A DNA stretch of 64,000 nucleotides. It comes from Betaproteobacteria bacterium. GTDB lineage: Bacteria > Pseudomonadota > Gammaproteobacteria > Burkholderiales > SG8-39. Position 1 is the stretch's first letter; each line of letters begins with the position of its first letter. A program made the position numbers and the translations under genes. The DNA lies in the NCBI GenBank assembly GCA_016713125.1, contig JADJPT010000003.1:62001-126000 (forward strand), read 5' to 3'. The notes below the pieces were generated by a model that was not told the origin of the DNA, ran no database searches, and worked only from the letters and a program-made list of their open reading frames with translations. Positions 53,578 to 63,421 of the stretch are shown here, in pieces.

Positions 53578-54456
53578 TCAGGCCCGCCGCACCGGCGCGC
53601 GCCGCCCGAGGGCCACGATCCCCACCACCAGCAGGGCGAAGCCCAGTGTCATCGCATCGGGCCGCTCGCCGGCGATGGCCGCCGCCGCGATCAGGGTCAT
53701 GAATACCTGCAGCAGCTGCAGTTGCCCGACACGCGCGATGCCGCCCAGCGCCAGGCCGCGGTTCCAGAACCAGAAGCCGAGGAACTGGCTGGCCACTGCG
53801 ACATACAGGAAGCCGGCCCAGGCCGAGGGCGATGGCGCAGCGGCGTTGTCCTGCGCAAACCACAGCGCCACCGGCAAGGTGAGCGGCAGAGAAAGCAGCA
53901 GGGCCCAGGCGATCACCTCCAGCCCGCCGCGGGTGCGCGCCAGCTTGCCGCCCTCGGCATAGCCCAGGCCGCCGGCCAGCACCGCGCCGAGCAGCAGCAG
54001 GTCGGCCGCCGCCAGGCCGCCGGCGCCGCGCAACAACACGAAGGCGAGCACGGCGGCGCTGCCGGTGGCGCCGGCCGCCCAGAACGCCGCCGAGGGGCGC
54101 TCGCCGGCGCGCAAGGCGCCGGCCGCCGCCGTGGCCAGCGGCAGCACGGCGATCACCACCGCGCCGTGCGAGGCGTCGACGCTGCGCATGGCCAGCGAGG
54201 TCAGCAGCGGGAAACCGAACACCACGCCGGCGGAAACGATGGCAAACGGCAGCCATTCGCCACGCGCGGGCCGTGCCGAACGCGCCAGCCGCAGGTAGAC
54301 GGCGGAAAGCAGGGCGGCGAGCACGCAGCGGCCGGCGGCGACGAACACGGGATCGAGATCGACCACCGCGATGCGCGTGGCCGGCGGGGTCAGCGAGAAC
54401 AACGCCACGCCCAGGAAGCCGAGCAGGTAGCCGCGGCGCTCGGCTTCGCCATCCAT
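53578..54456 (-). CDS. EamA-family (DMT) transporter
   Basis: A 292-residue inner-membrane protein with about ten helices in two EamA halves (GYLLGFLGVALFSLTPPATR at the start; FLGFWFWNRGLALGGIAR and a LQLLQVFMTLIAAAAIAGE run near the end). The substrate is unknown. The ATG at 54456 avoids a 26-base overlap with panE that the longer frame (start 54507) would need. It is convergent with tsaD. Confidence 0.85.
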   Translation of the reverse strand: MDGEAERRGYLLGFLGVALFSLTPPATRIAVVDLDPVFVAAGRCVLAALLSAVYLRLARSARPARGEWLPFAIVSAGVVFGFPLLTSLAMRSVDASHGAVVIAVLPLATAAAGALRAGERPSAAFWAAGATGSAAVLAFVLLRGAGGLAAADLLLLGAVLAGGLGYAEGGKLARTRGGLEVIAWALLLSLPLTLPVALWFAQDNAAAPSPSAWAGFLYVAVASQFLGFWFWNRGLALGGIARVGQLQLLQVFMTLIAAAAIAGERPDAMTLGFALLVVGIVALGRRAPVRRA

Positions 54457-54481
54457 GCGCGCCCCGGACGATGCCCCGCGA

Positions 54482-55417
54482 TTACTGCGCGGCGGTTTCG
54501 CGCGCACGGCGCGCTGCGTAGACCTGCATGTGGGTGCAGGCGATCTCGAGCAGCGGCGCGGCCTGGCCGTGGCGCTGCGCCAGAGCGAACAGCGCGTCCA
54601 GGATGTGCGCCGATTCGGCGCGTGCGCCCGACTCGGTGTCGCGCAGCATCGAGGCGGCGAAGGAGGACCCCTTCTGCATGAACTGGCCGCGATAGTTCTC
54701 CAGCACCTTGTCGGCCACCGGTCGGCCCTCCGCGCGCGCCACCGCGGAAGTCTCGGCCAGCAGCGCGAGGGTGAGGCGCTCGCCGGCCGCGGAGTTCAGA
54801 ATGTCGCCGACCTGGCCGCGCATCAGGCAGGTCATGGCCGCCAGCGTGGCGAGAAACACCCATTTGTCCCACATTGCCTGGGTGATGTCGGCCGAGTGGA
54901 TGGCCTGCACGTTGGCACCGGCGAACTCGGCGGCCAGCGCCTTGCACACATCCTCCTGCTGCGGGTCGCGTGCGCCGAAGGCAATGCGATGCACGTCGTT
55001 CAGGTGGCGGATCTCGCCGTCCGGGGCCAGCGTGGAGGCGATGTAGGCCACCCCGCCCAGCACGCGCGGCTTGCCGAAACGCGCATCCAGCGCATCGAGG
55101 TGGGCCATGCCGTTCAGCAGCGGCAGCACCGCACCGCCCGGCGCGATGCCCGGCGCGACGGCCTCGATCGCGCTGTCCAGGTCGTAGGCCTTGGCGGTCA
55201 GGATGGCGAGCTCGTAACCGGGCGCGAGCTTGTCCTGCGTCACGCATTTCACCGGCATGCGCAGGTCGCCCAGCGGACTCGCCACGCGCAGCCCGTGCTC
55301 GGCCATCAGTGCGGCGCGCGCCGGGCGCACCAGGAACGTCACATCGGCGCCCGCCTGCGCAAGCCGGCCACCGAAATAGCCGCCGACCGCGCCGGCGCCC
55401 AACACCAGGATCTTCAT
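54482..55417 (-). CDS. panE: 2-dehydropantoate 2-reductase
   Basis: A 311-residue NADPH-dependent reductase of pantothenate synthesis, or a ketopantoate-reductase-like enzyme of another pathway. The Rossmann motif is MKILVLGAGAVGGYFGGRLA. The ApbA family core continues with LLNGMAHLDAL, the catalytic Lys in MWDKWVFLATLAAMTCLMRG, and GSSFAASMLRD near the end. Its start overlaps the plsY stop by four bases. Many genomes carry several PanE-like genes, so the exact substrate is not certain. Confidence 0.85.
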   Translation of the reverse strand: MKILVLGAGAVGGYFGGRLAQAGADVTFLVRPARAALMAEHGLRVASPLGDLRMPVKCVTQDKLAPGYELAILTAKAYDLDSAIEAVAPGIAPGGAVLPLLNGMAHLDALDARFGKPRVLGGVAYIASTLAPDGEIRHLNDVHRIAFGARDPQQEDVCKALAAEFAGANVQAIHSADITQAMWDKWVFLATLAAMTCLMRGQVGDILNSAAGERLTLALLAETSAVARAEGRPVADKVLENYRGQFMQKGSSFAASMLRDTESGARAESAHILDALFALAQRHGQAAPLLEIACTHMQVYAARRARETAAQ

Positions 55418-56094
55418 TGCTTGGCCCGCTCCGTTTGCGTGTCCGTATTTTCCGCCCGCTGTGCCACCCGCTGTTCCGCCTGCGCGTCATTCTTCTTCTC
55501 GCCGATGCGCGGCTCACTGCCCGCCAGCAGCCGCGCGATGTTGGCCTTGTGGCGCAGGAACAGCAGCGCCGCGATGGGCAGCATGCAGAAGGTCACCGGC
55601 CGCAGGCCGAACAGGCCGAAGGACAGGAACGGCGCGAACAGCGCGGCGACCAGGGCGGCCAGCGAGGAGATGCGAAAGAACACCGCCATCACCAGCCAGG
55701 TGGCCAGCGTGCCCAGCCCCAGCCACAGATTGAGTGCGAGCAGCACGCCGGCGGCCGTGGCCACGCCCTTGCCGCCGCGAAAGCCGTGGAACACCGGGAA
55801 CAGGTGGCCGACGAAGGCCGCCAGCGCGGCCAGCGGCACCACCAGCCCGTAGGCGCCCGCCTCCCCGCTCAGTGCGCGCGCCAGCAGCACGGCGACCACG
55901 CCCTTGCCGGTGTCGCCGATCAGCGTGAGCACCGCGGCGCCCTTGTGCCCGGTGCGCAGCACGTTGGTGGCGCCCGGATTGCCAGAACCGTAGCTGTGCG
56001 GATCGGGCAGCGCATACATCCGGCTGACGATCACGGCAAAGGAAACCGAACCGACCAGGTAGGCGCCGAGGACGATGAGGGCGTCGTTCATCAT
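55414..56094 (-). CDS. plsY: Glycerol-3-phosphate acyltransferase PlsY
   Basis: A 226-residue membrane enzyme that makes lysophosphatidic acid from acyl-phosphate and glycerol-3-phosphate. The three PlsY motifs are present: GSGNPGATNVLRTGHKGA, GDTGKGVVAVLLAR and FPVFHGFRGGKGVATAAG. It has seven hydrophobic stretches. The last 35 residues (EPRIGEKKNDAQAEQRVAQR and on) are an added hydrophilic tail that many homologues lack. Start could be 56091. It is divergent from folB. Confidence 0.94.
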   Translation of the reverse strand: MMNDALIVLGAYLVGSVSFAVIVSRMYALPDPHSYGSGNPGATNVLRTGHKGAAVLTLIGDTGKGVVAVLLARALSGEAGAYGLVVPLAALAAFVGHLFPVFHGFRGGKGVATAAGVLLALNLWLGLGTLATWLVMAVFFRISSLAALVAALFAPFLSFGLFGLRPVTFCMLPIAALLFLRHKANIARLLAGSEPRIGEKKNDAQAEQRVAQRAENTDTQTERAKQ

Positions 56095-56218
56095 GGAGGC
56101 GGCATTCTACCCGCAGGCCGGCGCGCGCACGCGGCACAGCCGGCGCGATGTTCGCGCCGCGCGTGTGCCTTCCCGGGCGGCAACGGCGGCGCCACGGCGC
56201 GGCCTATAATGCCGCGCC

Positions 56219-56569
56219 ATGGACCACATCTTCATACGCGGCTTGCGCATCGACATGCTGATCGGCTTTCACAAGCGCGAGCGCATCGTGCCGCAGACCG
56301 TCAGCATCGACCTGGAGATCGGCATCGCCAACACCGCGGTGTTCGACAGCGACAAGGTCGCCGACTGCATCGACTACGACACGGTCACGCAGCGCATCCG
56401 CGCCCTGGTCAAGGACACGCATTTCAACCTGGTCGAGGCACTGGTCGAGCGCATCGCGGGCATCCTGCTCGACGACTTCGGCGCCTCCTACGCCAGGGTC
56501 AGCGCCGCCAAGCTCGGCATCCTGAAGAACACCAGCCTGGTCGGCGTCGAGATAGAACGCCGGCGCTAG
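56219..56569 (+). CDS. folB: Dihydroneopterin aldolase FolB
   Basis: A 116-residue enzyme of folate synthesis that splits dihydroneopterin. Key segments are IRGLRIDMLIGFHKRERIV, DYDTVTQRIRALVK, FNLVEALVERIAGILL with the conserved Glu, and a C-terminal VSAAKLGILKNTSLVGVEIE containing the catalytic Lys. Divergent from plsY, convergent with ybaK. Confidence 0.94.
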   Translation: MDHIFIRGLRIDMLIGFHKRERIVPQTVSIDLEIGIANTAVFDSDKVADCIDYDTVTQRIRALVKDTHFNLVEALVERIAGILLDDFGASYARVSAAKLGILKNTSLVGVEIERRR

Positions 56570-56599
56570 CGGACCCGCAAGCGCCCGCCGGCCCGGGTC

Positions 56600-57094
56600 C
56601 TACTCCTCCAGCGCCACGTCCACCAGCGTCGGCGCCAGCGTGCGCACGATCTCCTGCGGATCGATGGCGACCAGGAAGCCGCGCCGCCCGCCGTTGATCA
56701 GGATCCGCGGCAGCTCCAGCACGCTGCGCTCCAGGTACACCGGCATCTTCTTGCGCATGCCGAACGGCGAGGTGCCGCCCACCTGGTAACCCGAATGGCG
56801 TTGCGCCACCTCGGGCCGGCAGGGTTCGACGCGCTTCCTGCCGGCCTGGCGCGCGAGGTTCTTGGTCGAGACCTTGCGGTCGCCGTGCATCAGCACCACC
56901 AGCGGCCTGGCGTCCTCGTCCTCCATCATCAGGGTCTTGACCACCGCATGCTCGGAAACGCCAAGCGACGCGGCCGAGACGGCGGTGCCGCCCTTCTCGA
57001 CGTACTCGTAGAAATGCTCCTCGAACGCCACCTTCTGCGCGCGCAGGAACTGCGTGGCGGGCGTCTCGGAATGGCTGGGGCGTCTGGCGGACAT
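56600..57094 (-). CDS. ybaK: Cys-tRNA(Pro) deacylase YbaK
   Basis: A 164-residue editing enzyme that hydrolyses Cys-tRNA(Pro). The family pattern includes TPATQFLRAQKVAFEEHFYE, the catalytic Lys in VLMHGDRKVSTKNLARQAG and YQVGGTSPFGMRKKMPVYLE. Length matches YbaK/EbsC. It lies 18 bases after xerD on the same strand. Confidence 0.93.
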   Translation of the reverse strand: MSARRPSHSETPATQFLRAQKVAFEEHFYEYVEKGGTAVSAASLGVSEHAVVKTLMMEDEDARPLVVLMHGDRKVSTKNLARQAGRKRVEPCRPEVAQRHSGYQVGGTSPFGMRKKMPVYLERSVLELPRILINGGRRGFLVAIDPQEIVRTLAPTLVDVALEE

Positions 57095-57112
57095 TGCCTG
57101 GCGGGGTTGCGC

Positions 57113-58051
57113 TCAACCGCGGGGATGGTGGATCGCATGCAGGGACTTCAGGCGCTCCCTGGCCACGTGCGTGTAGATCTGCGTGGTGGAGATGTCGGCG
57201 TGCCCGAGCAGCATCTGCACCACGCGCAGGTCGGCGCCGTGGTTGATCAGGTGGGTGGCGAAGGCGTGGCGCAGCACATGCGGCGACAGCGGCTTGCCGG
57301 GAATCGCCAGCGCGCCGTAGCGCTTGACGTTGTGCCAGAAGCCCTGGCGTGTCATGGCCGCGCCGCGCTCGGTGACGAACAGCGCGTCGTCCTCGCCCTT
57401 GCCGCGCATCAGCGCGGGCCGGCCCTCGACCAGATAGCGGTTGACCCAGTTCACGGCCTCCTCGCCCAGCGGCACCAGGCGCTCCTTGGCGCCCTTGCCC
57501 ATCACGCGCACCACGCCGGACTCCAGGTTCACAGCGAAACCGCGCAGGCCCACCAGTTCGGAAACGCGCAGGCCCGAGGCGTACAGCACCTCCAGCATGG
57601 CGCGGTCGCGCAGGCCGAGCGGCGCGTTCACGTCCGGCGCACCGAGCAGCGCCTCGACGTCGGCCTCGGACAGGATCTTCGGGCTGCGCGGCGCGCGCTT
57701 GGGCGCGTCGAACTTCAGCGTCGGGTCGAGCGCTGCGTGCTTCTCGCGCAGGCACCACAGGTAGAAGCGCTTCAGGCTGGAGAGCATGCGCGCATCGGAG
57801 CTGGCCTTGTGCGCGACCCCGGTGCCGTGGCGCGAGGCGAAGAACGCGTGCAGCGCGGCCTCGTCCGCCGCGGCCAGTGCGGGGCGCGAACCGCGCGCCA
57901 GCCAGGCCGCCAGCAGCGACAGGTCGCGCCGGTAGGCCTCCAGGGTGTTCTTCGCCAGGCCGTCCTCCAGCCAGAGCGCGTCGCAGAACGCGTCGATCAG
58001 GCCGGCGTCCTGCGCGCGCAGCGCTACAGGGACAGGGCGGTTCCCGCGCAT
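57113..58051 (-). CDS. xerD: Tyrosine recombinase XerD
   Basis: A 312-residue site-specific recombinase that resolves chromosome dimers at dif together with XerC. The N-terminal core-binding domain contains GLAKNTLEAYRRDLSLLAAW. The catalytic residues are Arg in ASGLRVSELVGL, Lys in VMGKGAKERLVPLG, His and Arg in SPHVLRHAFATHLINHG, His in MLLGHADISTT, and Tyr in QIYTHVARERL. The start at 58051 overlaps the ogt stop. XerD is favoured over XerC from its length and the C-terminal wording, but the partner is not here to compare. Confidence 0.92.
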   Translation of the reverse strand: MRGNRPVPVALRAQDAGLIDAFCDALWLEDGLAKNTLEAYRRDLSLLAAWLARGSRPALAAADEAALHAFFASRHGTGVAHKASSDARMLSSLKRFYLWCLREKHAALDPTLKFDAPKRAPRSPKILSEADVEALLGAPDVNAPLGLRDRAMLEVLYASGLRVSELVGLRGFAVNLESGVVRVMGKGAKERLVPLGEEAVNWVNRYLVEGRPALMRGKGEDDALFVTERGAAMTRQGFWHNVKRYGALAIPGKPLSPHVLRHAFATHLINHGADLRVVQMLLGHADISTTQIYTHVARERLKSLHAIHHPRG

Positions 58052-58536
58052 TCGTGCTCCAGCAGCCAGCGCTTGGCCTCGATCAGAAAGCCGCTGCCGT
58101 GGTGCGCGAAGCCGCCCAGCCCGTCGGCGGCAACCACGCGATGGCAGGGCACCACGATCGGCAGCGGGTTGTCGCCGCAAGCCTGGCCGACGGCGCGTGC
58201 GCTGCTCGCCAGGCGCCGTGCGATCTCGCCGTAGGTCTTGGTGCGGCCGCGCGGGATCGCGGCGATCTGCTCCCAGACCTTGCGCCGGAACGCGGTGCCC
58301 CCGGCCGACAGGGGCAGGTCGAAACCGGTGTCGGGGTCGTCGCGGTAGCGTTCGATCTGCCGCGCGGCGCGCTCGGCCAGCGCGTTCTCCGGCGCGCGCA
58401 GCGGCGCCGAGCGCGGCAGGTAGACGATGTCGGTCACGCAATCACAATCCGCGGCGGTGCGTATGCCCACGTGCATGCGCGGGAAAGCCACCACGGCCTG
58501 GTAGTGCTGCGTCAGCGGTTCGCTGCCCGGCCTCAT
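58024..58536 (-). CDS. ogt: Methylated-DNA--[protein]-cysteine S-methyltransferase
   Basis: A 170-residue suicide repair protein that removes alkyl groups from O6-alkylguanine. The acceptor Cys lies in NPLPIVVPCHRVVAADG. A helix-turn-helix with the Arg finger is in FRRKVWEQIAAIPRGRTKTY and a GGFAHHGSGFLIEAKRWLL tail. There is no AdaA-type N-terminus, so it is an Ogt-like constitutive form. Its start overlaps the dehydrogenase stop (ATGA) and its end overlaps xerD. Confidence 0.93.
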   Translation of the reverse strand: MRPGSEPLTQHYQAVVAFPRMHVGIRTAADCDCVTDIVYLPRSAPLRAPENALAERAARQIERYRDDPDTGFDLPLSAGGTAFRRKVWEQIAAIPRGRTKTYGEIARRLASSARAVGQACGDNPLPIVVPCHRVVAADGLGGFAHHGSGFLIEAKRWLLEHECAGTALSL

Positions 58537-59534
58537 GCCGCCAGCGCCGCGAGCCTGGCGTGCAGCGCCTCGCTGATCTCCAGGCCCCCGGCCTGCGCAC
58601 CGCGCAGGCCGGCGAAGCGCCGTGCGCCGGGCAGGCGCACGCCCTCGTCGGCGAGCATGAACTTCACCATGTCCTCCACGCGTTCGAGATACGCCGCTTC
58701 GCCGGCCAGCCCGCGCGGATGGATGGCGAGGAAGGCATGCCCCAGGCGCGGGCGGTTGCCCTTGGCGTCGAACAGGCCGTCGGCCTCGAAGCCCAGGCGC
58801 GCCCCGGTGAGACCGGCGGCCAGCAGCTCGATCATCAGCGACAGCATGGCGCCCTTGGCCCCGCCGATCGGGAACAGGCTGCCGCCATCGAGCGCCGCCT
58901 TCGGGTCGGTCGTCGGCCGGCCTTCGCGATCCAGCGCCCAGCCCTCGGGAATCGGCTCGCCCTTCTGCGCCGCCAGCATGATCTTGCCGCGCACCACCGT
59001 GGTCGGCGCGAAATCCACCACCAGCGGGTCAGCGCCCTTGCGCGGGAAGGCCGCGGCCACCGGATCGACGCCGAACAGCGCGCGCCTGCCGCCCCAGGCC
59101 GGCACCCCGGCCGGCGTGTTGGCAAAGGCCAGACCGACCATGCCCTGCGCGGCGATCGCCTCGACGTGCATGCCGAGCACGCCGCAATGGCCGCTGTTGG
59201 TCACGCCGACGAAGGCCACGCCGTGGCCCGCGGCGCGCCGCGTGACTTCGGCCAGCGCCAGCTCCACCGCCTCGTAGGCCAGGTTGTCGCCGGCGTCGAT
59301 CAGGCAGGTGGCGCCGAACTCGTTGACGATCTTCGGGTGCGCGGCGCCCTGGTGCCGGCCGCTGGACAGCAGCATCACGTACTGCTCGACGCGCGACAGG
59401 CCGTGGGTGGGCAGGCCCTGGCCCTCGGCGGCCACCAGGTGGCGCGCGGCGGCGCGGGCGAGATCGGGATTGGCGCCGGCACGCTCGAGCGCGCGCGCGG
59501 CCAGGGTTTCGAGTTCTGCGCAGGGGAGTTTCAT
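58533..59534 (-). CDS. Malate/L-lactate dehydrogenase family (Ldh2) oxidoreductase
   Basis: A 333-residue NAD(P)-dependent enzyme of the Ldh_2 family (malate, L-sulfolactate or ureidoglycolate dehydrogenases). The motif GLPTHGLSRVEQYVMLL near the start and the SGHCGVLGMHVEAIA and FANTPAGVPAWGG regions are typical. The exact 2-hydroxyacid is unknown. It overlaps ogt by four bases, so both may be on one transcript with xerD and ybaK. Confidence 0.87.
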   Translation of the reverse strand: MKLPCAELETLAARALERAGANPDLARAAARHLVAAEGQGLPTHGLSRVEQYVMLLSSGRHQGAAHPKIVNEFGATCLIDAGDNLAYEAVELALAEVTRRAAGHGVAFVGVTNSGHCGVLGMHVEAIAAQGMVGLAFANTPAGVPAWGGRRALFGVDPVAAAFPRKGADPLVVDFAPTTVVRGKIMLAAQKGEPIPEGWALDREGRPTTDPKAALDGGSLFPIGGAKGAMLSLMIELLAAGLTGARLGFEADGLFDAKGNRPRLGHAFLAIHPRGLAGEAAYLERVEDMVKFMLADEGVRLPGARRFAGLRGAQAGGLEISEALHARLAALAA

Positions 59535-59614
59535 ATGGCGATTCTACCCTGCCACATTTCGCGTCCTCGGCGGCTAGAATGCGCCACCCGCAACCCAAAC
59601 GAGGAGCGAGCACC

Positions 59615-60283
59615 ATGGGCACGATGACCGAACTGACCGCAGCCGACGGACACAAACTGGCCGCGTATCGCGCCGAACCCGCGGGCGCGCCGCGCGGCGC
59701 CATCCTGGTGATCCAGGAGATCTTCGGCGTGAACAGCCACATCAAGGCGGTCACCGACGGCTACGCGGCCGACGGCTACCTGGCCATCGCGCCGGCCATG
59801 TACGACCGCGTGCAGCGCGGCTACGAGACCGGCTACACGCCGGAGGACATCCAGGCCGGCGTCGCCGTGATGCAGAAACTCGACTGGAAGAACACCATCG
59901 CCGACGTGAACGCGGCGATCGCCGCCGTGCAGGGTGCCGGCAAGGTCGGCATCGTCGGCTACTGCTGGGGCGGCACGGTGTCCTGGGTCTCGGCCTCGCG
60001 CGCCAGCGGCCTGGCCTGCGCCGTGCCCTACTACGGCGGCAGCATGCCGAACTTCGCCGACGAAGCGCCCAAGGTCCCGGTGATGTGCAACTTCGGCGAG
60101 CAGGACCAGTCGCCCACGCCCGAGCAGGCGCGCGCCATCCTCGCCAGGCACCCGGCGGTGGTCGGCCACTTCTACGCCGCCGGCCACGGCTTCAACTGCG
60201 ACCATCGCGGCTCGTACAACGCCGAAGCCTCCAAGCTGGCGCGCGAGCGCACCCTGGCGTTCTTCCGCAAGCACGTCGGCTGA
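59615..60283 (+). CDS. Dienelactone hydrolase family protein
   Basis: A 222-residue alpha/beta hydrolase. The catalytic triad fits the dienelactone hydrolase family: Cys in GIVGYCWGGTVS, Asp in NFGEQDQSPTPEQ, His in AAGHGFNCDHRGS, and the Glu in ILVIQEIFGVNSHI. In aromatic degradation it opens dienelactones; many homologues have other ester substrates. The ATG at 59615 has GAGGAG 8 bases upstream. The amidohydrolase gene follows 32 bases later. Confidence 0.9.
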   Translation: MGTMTELTAADGHKLAAYRAEPAGAPRGAILVIQEIFGVNSHIKAVTDGYAADGYLAIAPAMYDRVQRGYETGYTPEDIQAGVAVMQKLDWKNTIADVNAAIAAVQGAGKVGIVGYCWGGTVSWVSASRASGLACAVPYYGGSMPNFADEAPKVPVMCNFGEQDQSPTPEQARAILARHPAVVGHFYAAGHGFNCDHRGSYNAEASKLARERTLAFFRKHVG

Positions 60284-60315
60284 GCTCACGGCGGACTTTC
60301 GGGGCACCGGGAACC

Positions 60316-61574
60316 ATGAGCACACCGCGCTACGATCTGCTGATCTCCGGCGGCCGGGTCATTGACCCGGCACGCGGCATCGATGCCCCCGGCACCGTGG
60401 CGGTGCGCGACGGCCGGGTGGTTGCCACCGAAGGCGAGGTCGATCCCTCGCAGGCGGCGCGGGTGATCGATGCCCGCGGCGCGTGGTCTGCCCCGGCTTC
60501 ATCGATGTGCACGTGCACGTCTACGAGTGGGTCACCAATTTCGGCGTGCTGGCCGACGACGCCGGCGTGCATGCCGGGATCACCACGGTGATCGACCAGG
60601 GCAGCACCGGCGCGTGGACCTTTGGCGGTTTCAAGGCCCATGTGATCGACAAGAGCCGCACCGACGTGCGCGCCTCGGTGTCGATCAACCTGGCCGGCGC
60701 GTTGAAGGGCGGCATGGCCGGCGACATCCTGCACAACCCGGGCATCGCCAGCGTCGAGGAGGTGGTCAAGCTGAAGGCGCAGCACCCGCGTGACGTGGTC
60801 AGCATCAAGTGCCACGCCGAATCGGGCTCCTTCTCGCTCTGGGAGACCTCGGTGCTCGCGATGGCGGCGCAGGCCGGGCGTGAAACCGGCATGCCGCTGT
60901 ATGTGCACACGGGCGAACTGTTCCCGGTGCTGGAGGACAGGCGTCCTGCGCCGCAGGCCGTGCTGCCCGGCTTCCTGCCGCACCTGAAACCGGGCGACAT
61001 GCTGGCGCACATCTATTCCTGCATGCCCGACGGCATCATGAGCATCCACGCGGATGTGCCGGCGGTGGTATTCGAGGCGCACAAGCGCGGCATCCACTTC
61101 GACATCGGCCACGGCATCAACTTCAGCTTTGCCATCGCCCGCAGGATGATGGACAAGGGCGTGTTCCCGTACACGGTGGGTTCGGACGCGCACGGCGACT
61201 TCAACGCCTTCCACGATGATTCGAAACTGGACTACTCGATGCTCGGTGCCATCAACAAGCTATTGGCGCTGGGCATGCCGCTGCTCGACGTGATCGGTTG
61301 CGCGACCTGGAACGCGGCGCGCTGGATGGGGGCCGACCACGAGATCGGCGCCTTGCGGCCGGGCATGCGTGCGGACCTCACGCTGCTCGACCGCGTGCAG
61401 GGTGACTGGGTACTGACCGATGCGATGCAGGAGCGCCTGACCGTCAAGGAGCGGCTGGTGCCCAGGCTGGTGGTACGCGCCGGCGAGGTCATCGAACCGC
61501 ATCGCCGCTACCTGCGCGATGTCTGCTCCGCGACCCCGCGCCAGGCGGCACAGGCCGCCGGATCGCGGCAGTGA
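60316..61574 (+). CDS. Amidohydrolase family protein (dihydroorotase-like), one frameshift
   Basis: About 419 residues after correction. The N-terminal beta sandwich (RYDLLISGGRVIDPARGIDA) leads to the metal site CPGFIDVHVHVYEW, further ligands near VSIKCHAES and YVHTGELFPV, and Asp in TVGSDAHGDFNAFH. A base is lacking near 60480-60486, where GGCGCGTGGTC should continue in the frame of VCPGFID. The protein resembles annotated deacetylases/dihydroorotase homologues of the metallo-dependent hydrolase superfamily; substrate is unknown. It follows the dienelactone hydrolase gene. Confidence 0.8.
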
Positions 61575-61658
61575 ATGGCAGTAATCTGCCTCAAACAGCG
61601 CTGCTGCTGGTGACTTCAGCCGAAAACTGGCAGTAATCCGGTTTCCGGATCCGACCGC

Positions 61659-63417
61659 TCAGGCGGCGTCGCGGATCAGCGTCTGGCCCGGTTTCACCCG
61701 CGTGAAGGCCACCGGCTTCATGTCGATGGCCAGCCTGCCGCCGGCATCGGCCTGCCGCACGCTGGTGTAGGTGCTGGTCTCCAGCGCGCCCGCCTTGGGG
61801 AAATCGGCGCGGAAGTGCGCGCCGCGCGAATCCTCGCGCGCCAGCGCCGCCTCGGCGATCACCCGGCTCACCTGCACCAGGCTCTTCAGGTTCATCCAGT
61901 CGTGCCACGAGAGGTTGAAGGCGCGGCTGTGGTCGGCCAGCGTATAGGCATCCAGTTCGCTGTCGAAACCCGACAGCACGCCCAGCGCATCCTTCAGGCC
62001 CTGCGCGTCGCGGATGATGCCGACCTTCTCCCACATCAGGTCGAACAGGGTCTCGCGCAACGGTTCCAGATTGCCGTGCGCCCCGCCCTTGGCGCGCAGC
62101 GGCTGCTCGCAGCGCGCGATGGCCGCGTCGATCTGCGCGCGATCGGCGTCGCGGAACGCCGCCTGGCTGCCGCCCTCGCGCCGCACCCAGGCCGCCATCT
62201 CCTCGCCGGCCACGCCGCCGAACACCGTGGAGTTGGCCACGCCGTTGCCGCCCAGGCGATTCGCGCCGTGCACGCCGCCCGAGTCTTCGCCGGCCGTGAA
62301 CAGGCCCTGGAGCGCGGTGGTGCAATCGACGTCGAACTCGACCCCGCCCATCATGTAATGCGCCGTGGGCACCACCTCGACCAGGCCGCCGGCGAGGTCG
62401 AATCCGCAATCGGCGCAGCGCTCCACCATGCCCTTGAACTGCTTCCGTACGTTTTCCGGGCCGAGGTGGCCCATCGAGATGTACAGGCCGCCATTGGGCG
62501 TGAGGTGCCCGGCCTTCATCTCGCTGAACATGGCGCGCGAGACGATGTCGCGCGTGGCGCGCTCGAGCTTGGCATCGTACTTGTGCATGAAGCGCTCGCG
62601 ATTGCCGTCGAGCAGGTAGCCGCCGGCGCCGCGCAGGCCCTCCTCGAGCACGGTGCCGGTCATGCGCGTGCCGCGGGCCGGCCAGCAGGCCGGTGGGATG
62701 GAACTGCACCATCTCCATGTCGCGCAGGGACAGCCCGGCGCGCAGCGCCATGGCCAGGCCGTCGCAGCTCTTGTCACCCGAGGGCGTGTGGTACTTGTAC
62801 ATGGTCGGGCCGCCGCCGGTGCCGAGCAGCACCGCCTTGGCCTTGACGAACACGTACTCGCCGCTGCGCATGTCCAGCATCAGCACACCGGCGATGGCGT
62901 CGCCCGCGGGCGTCTTCACCAGCTCCACGGCGCGATGCTCTTCGAGGCGATTCACCTTCCTCGCCCACACCTGCTCGGCCAGGCGGTTGATGATCTCGAT
63001 TCCGGTCAGGTCGCCCTTGTGCACGGTGCGGTCGAAGGTCTGCCCGGCGAAGGCCTTCTGGTGCACGGTGCCGTCCGGATTGCGGTCGAAGAAGCAGCCC
63101 AGTTCGTTCTCCAGCTCGTGGATGCGCTCGACCGCCAGGTTCACCAGCTTCCAGGCCAGTTCCTGGTGCGGCAGCCACTTGTCGCCTTCGATGGTGTCCA
63201 TGAAATGCCGCTCTACCGAGTCGCCGGCGGCCAGCGCCACGTTGTAGCCGCCCTGGACCATGCGCGTGCAGCCGCATTTGCCGAGCAGCCGCCTCACCGC
63301 CACGGTGATGGACAGGGCGGGCGCGGCCTGCTCCGCGTGCAGCGCGGCGAACAGGCCGGCGCCGCCGGAGCCGAGGATCAGGATGTCGGTGGAGAGTTCG
63401 CGGATGGACGTGGACAT
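61659..63417 (-). CDS. Fumarate reductase/succinate dehydrogenase-type flavoprotein (one frameshift)
   Basis: About 585 residues after correction. The FAD-binding start is STDILILGSGGAGLFAALHA, followed by GCTRMVQGGYNVAL, EMVQFHPTGL, GTVLEEGLRGAGGYLLDG, GEDSGGVHGANRLGGNGVAN and an Arg/His active site typical of the SdhA/FrdA/L-aspartate oxidase family. Near 62675-62680 one extra base in a CCC run shifts the frame; removing it gives LLAGRGTRMTGTVL. No SdhB, SdhC or SdhD genes are next to it, so it is not ordinary complex II. It lies 4 bases after the TRAP permease gene, which suggests it acts on the imported acid. Confidence 0.82.
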
Positions 63418-63421
63418 GGGT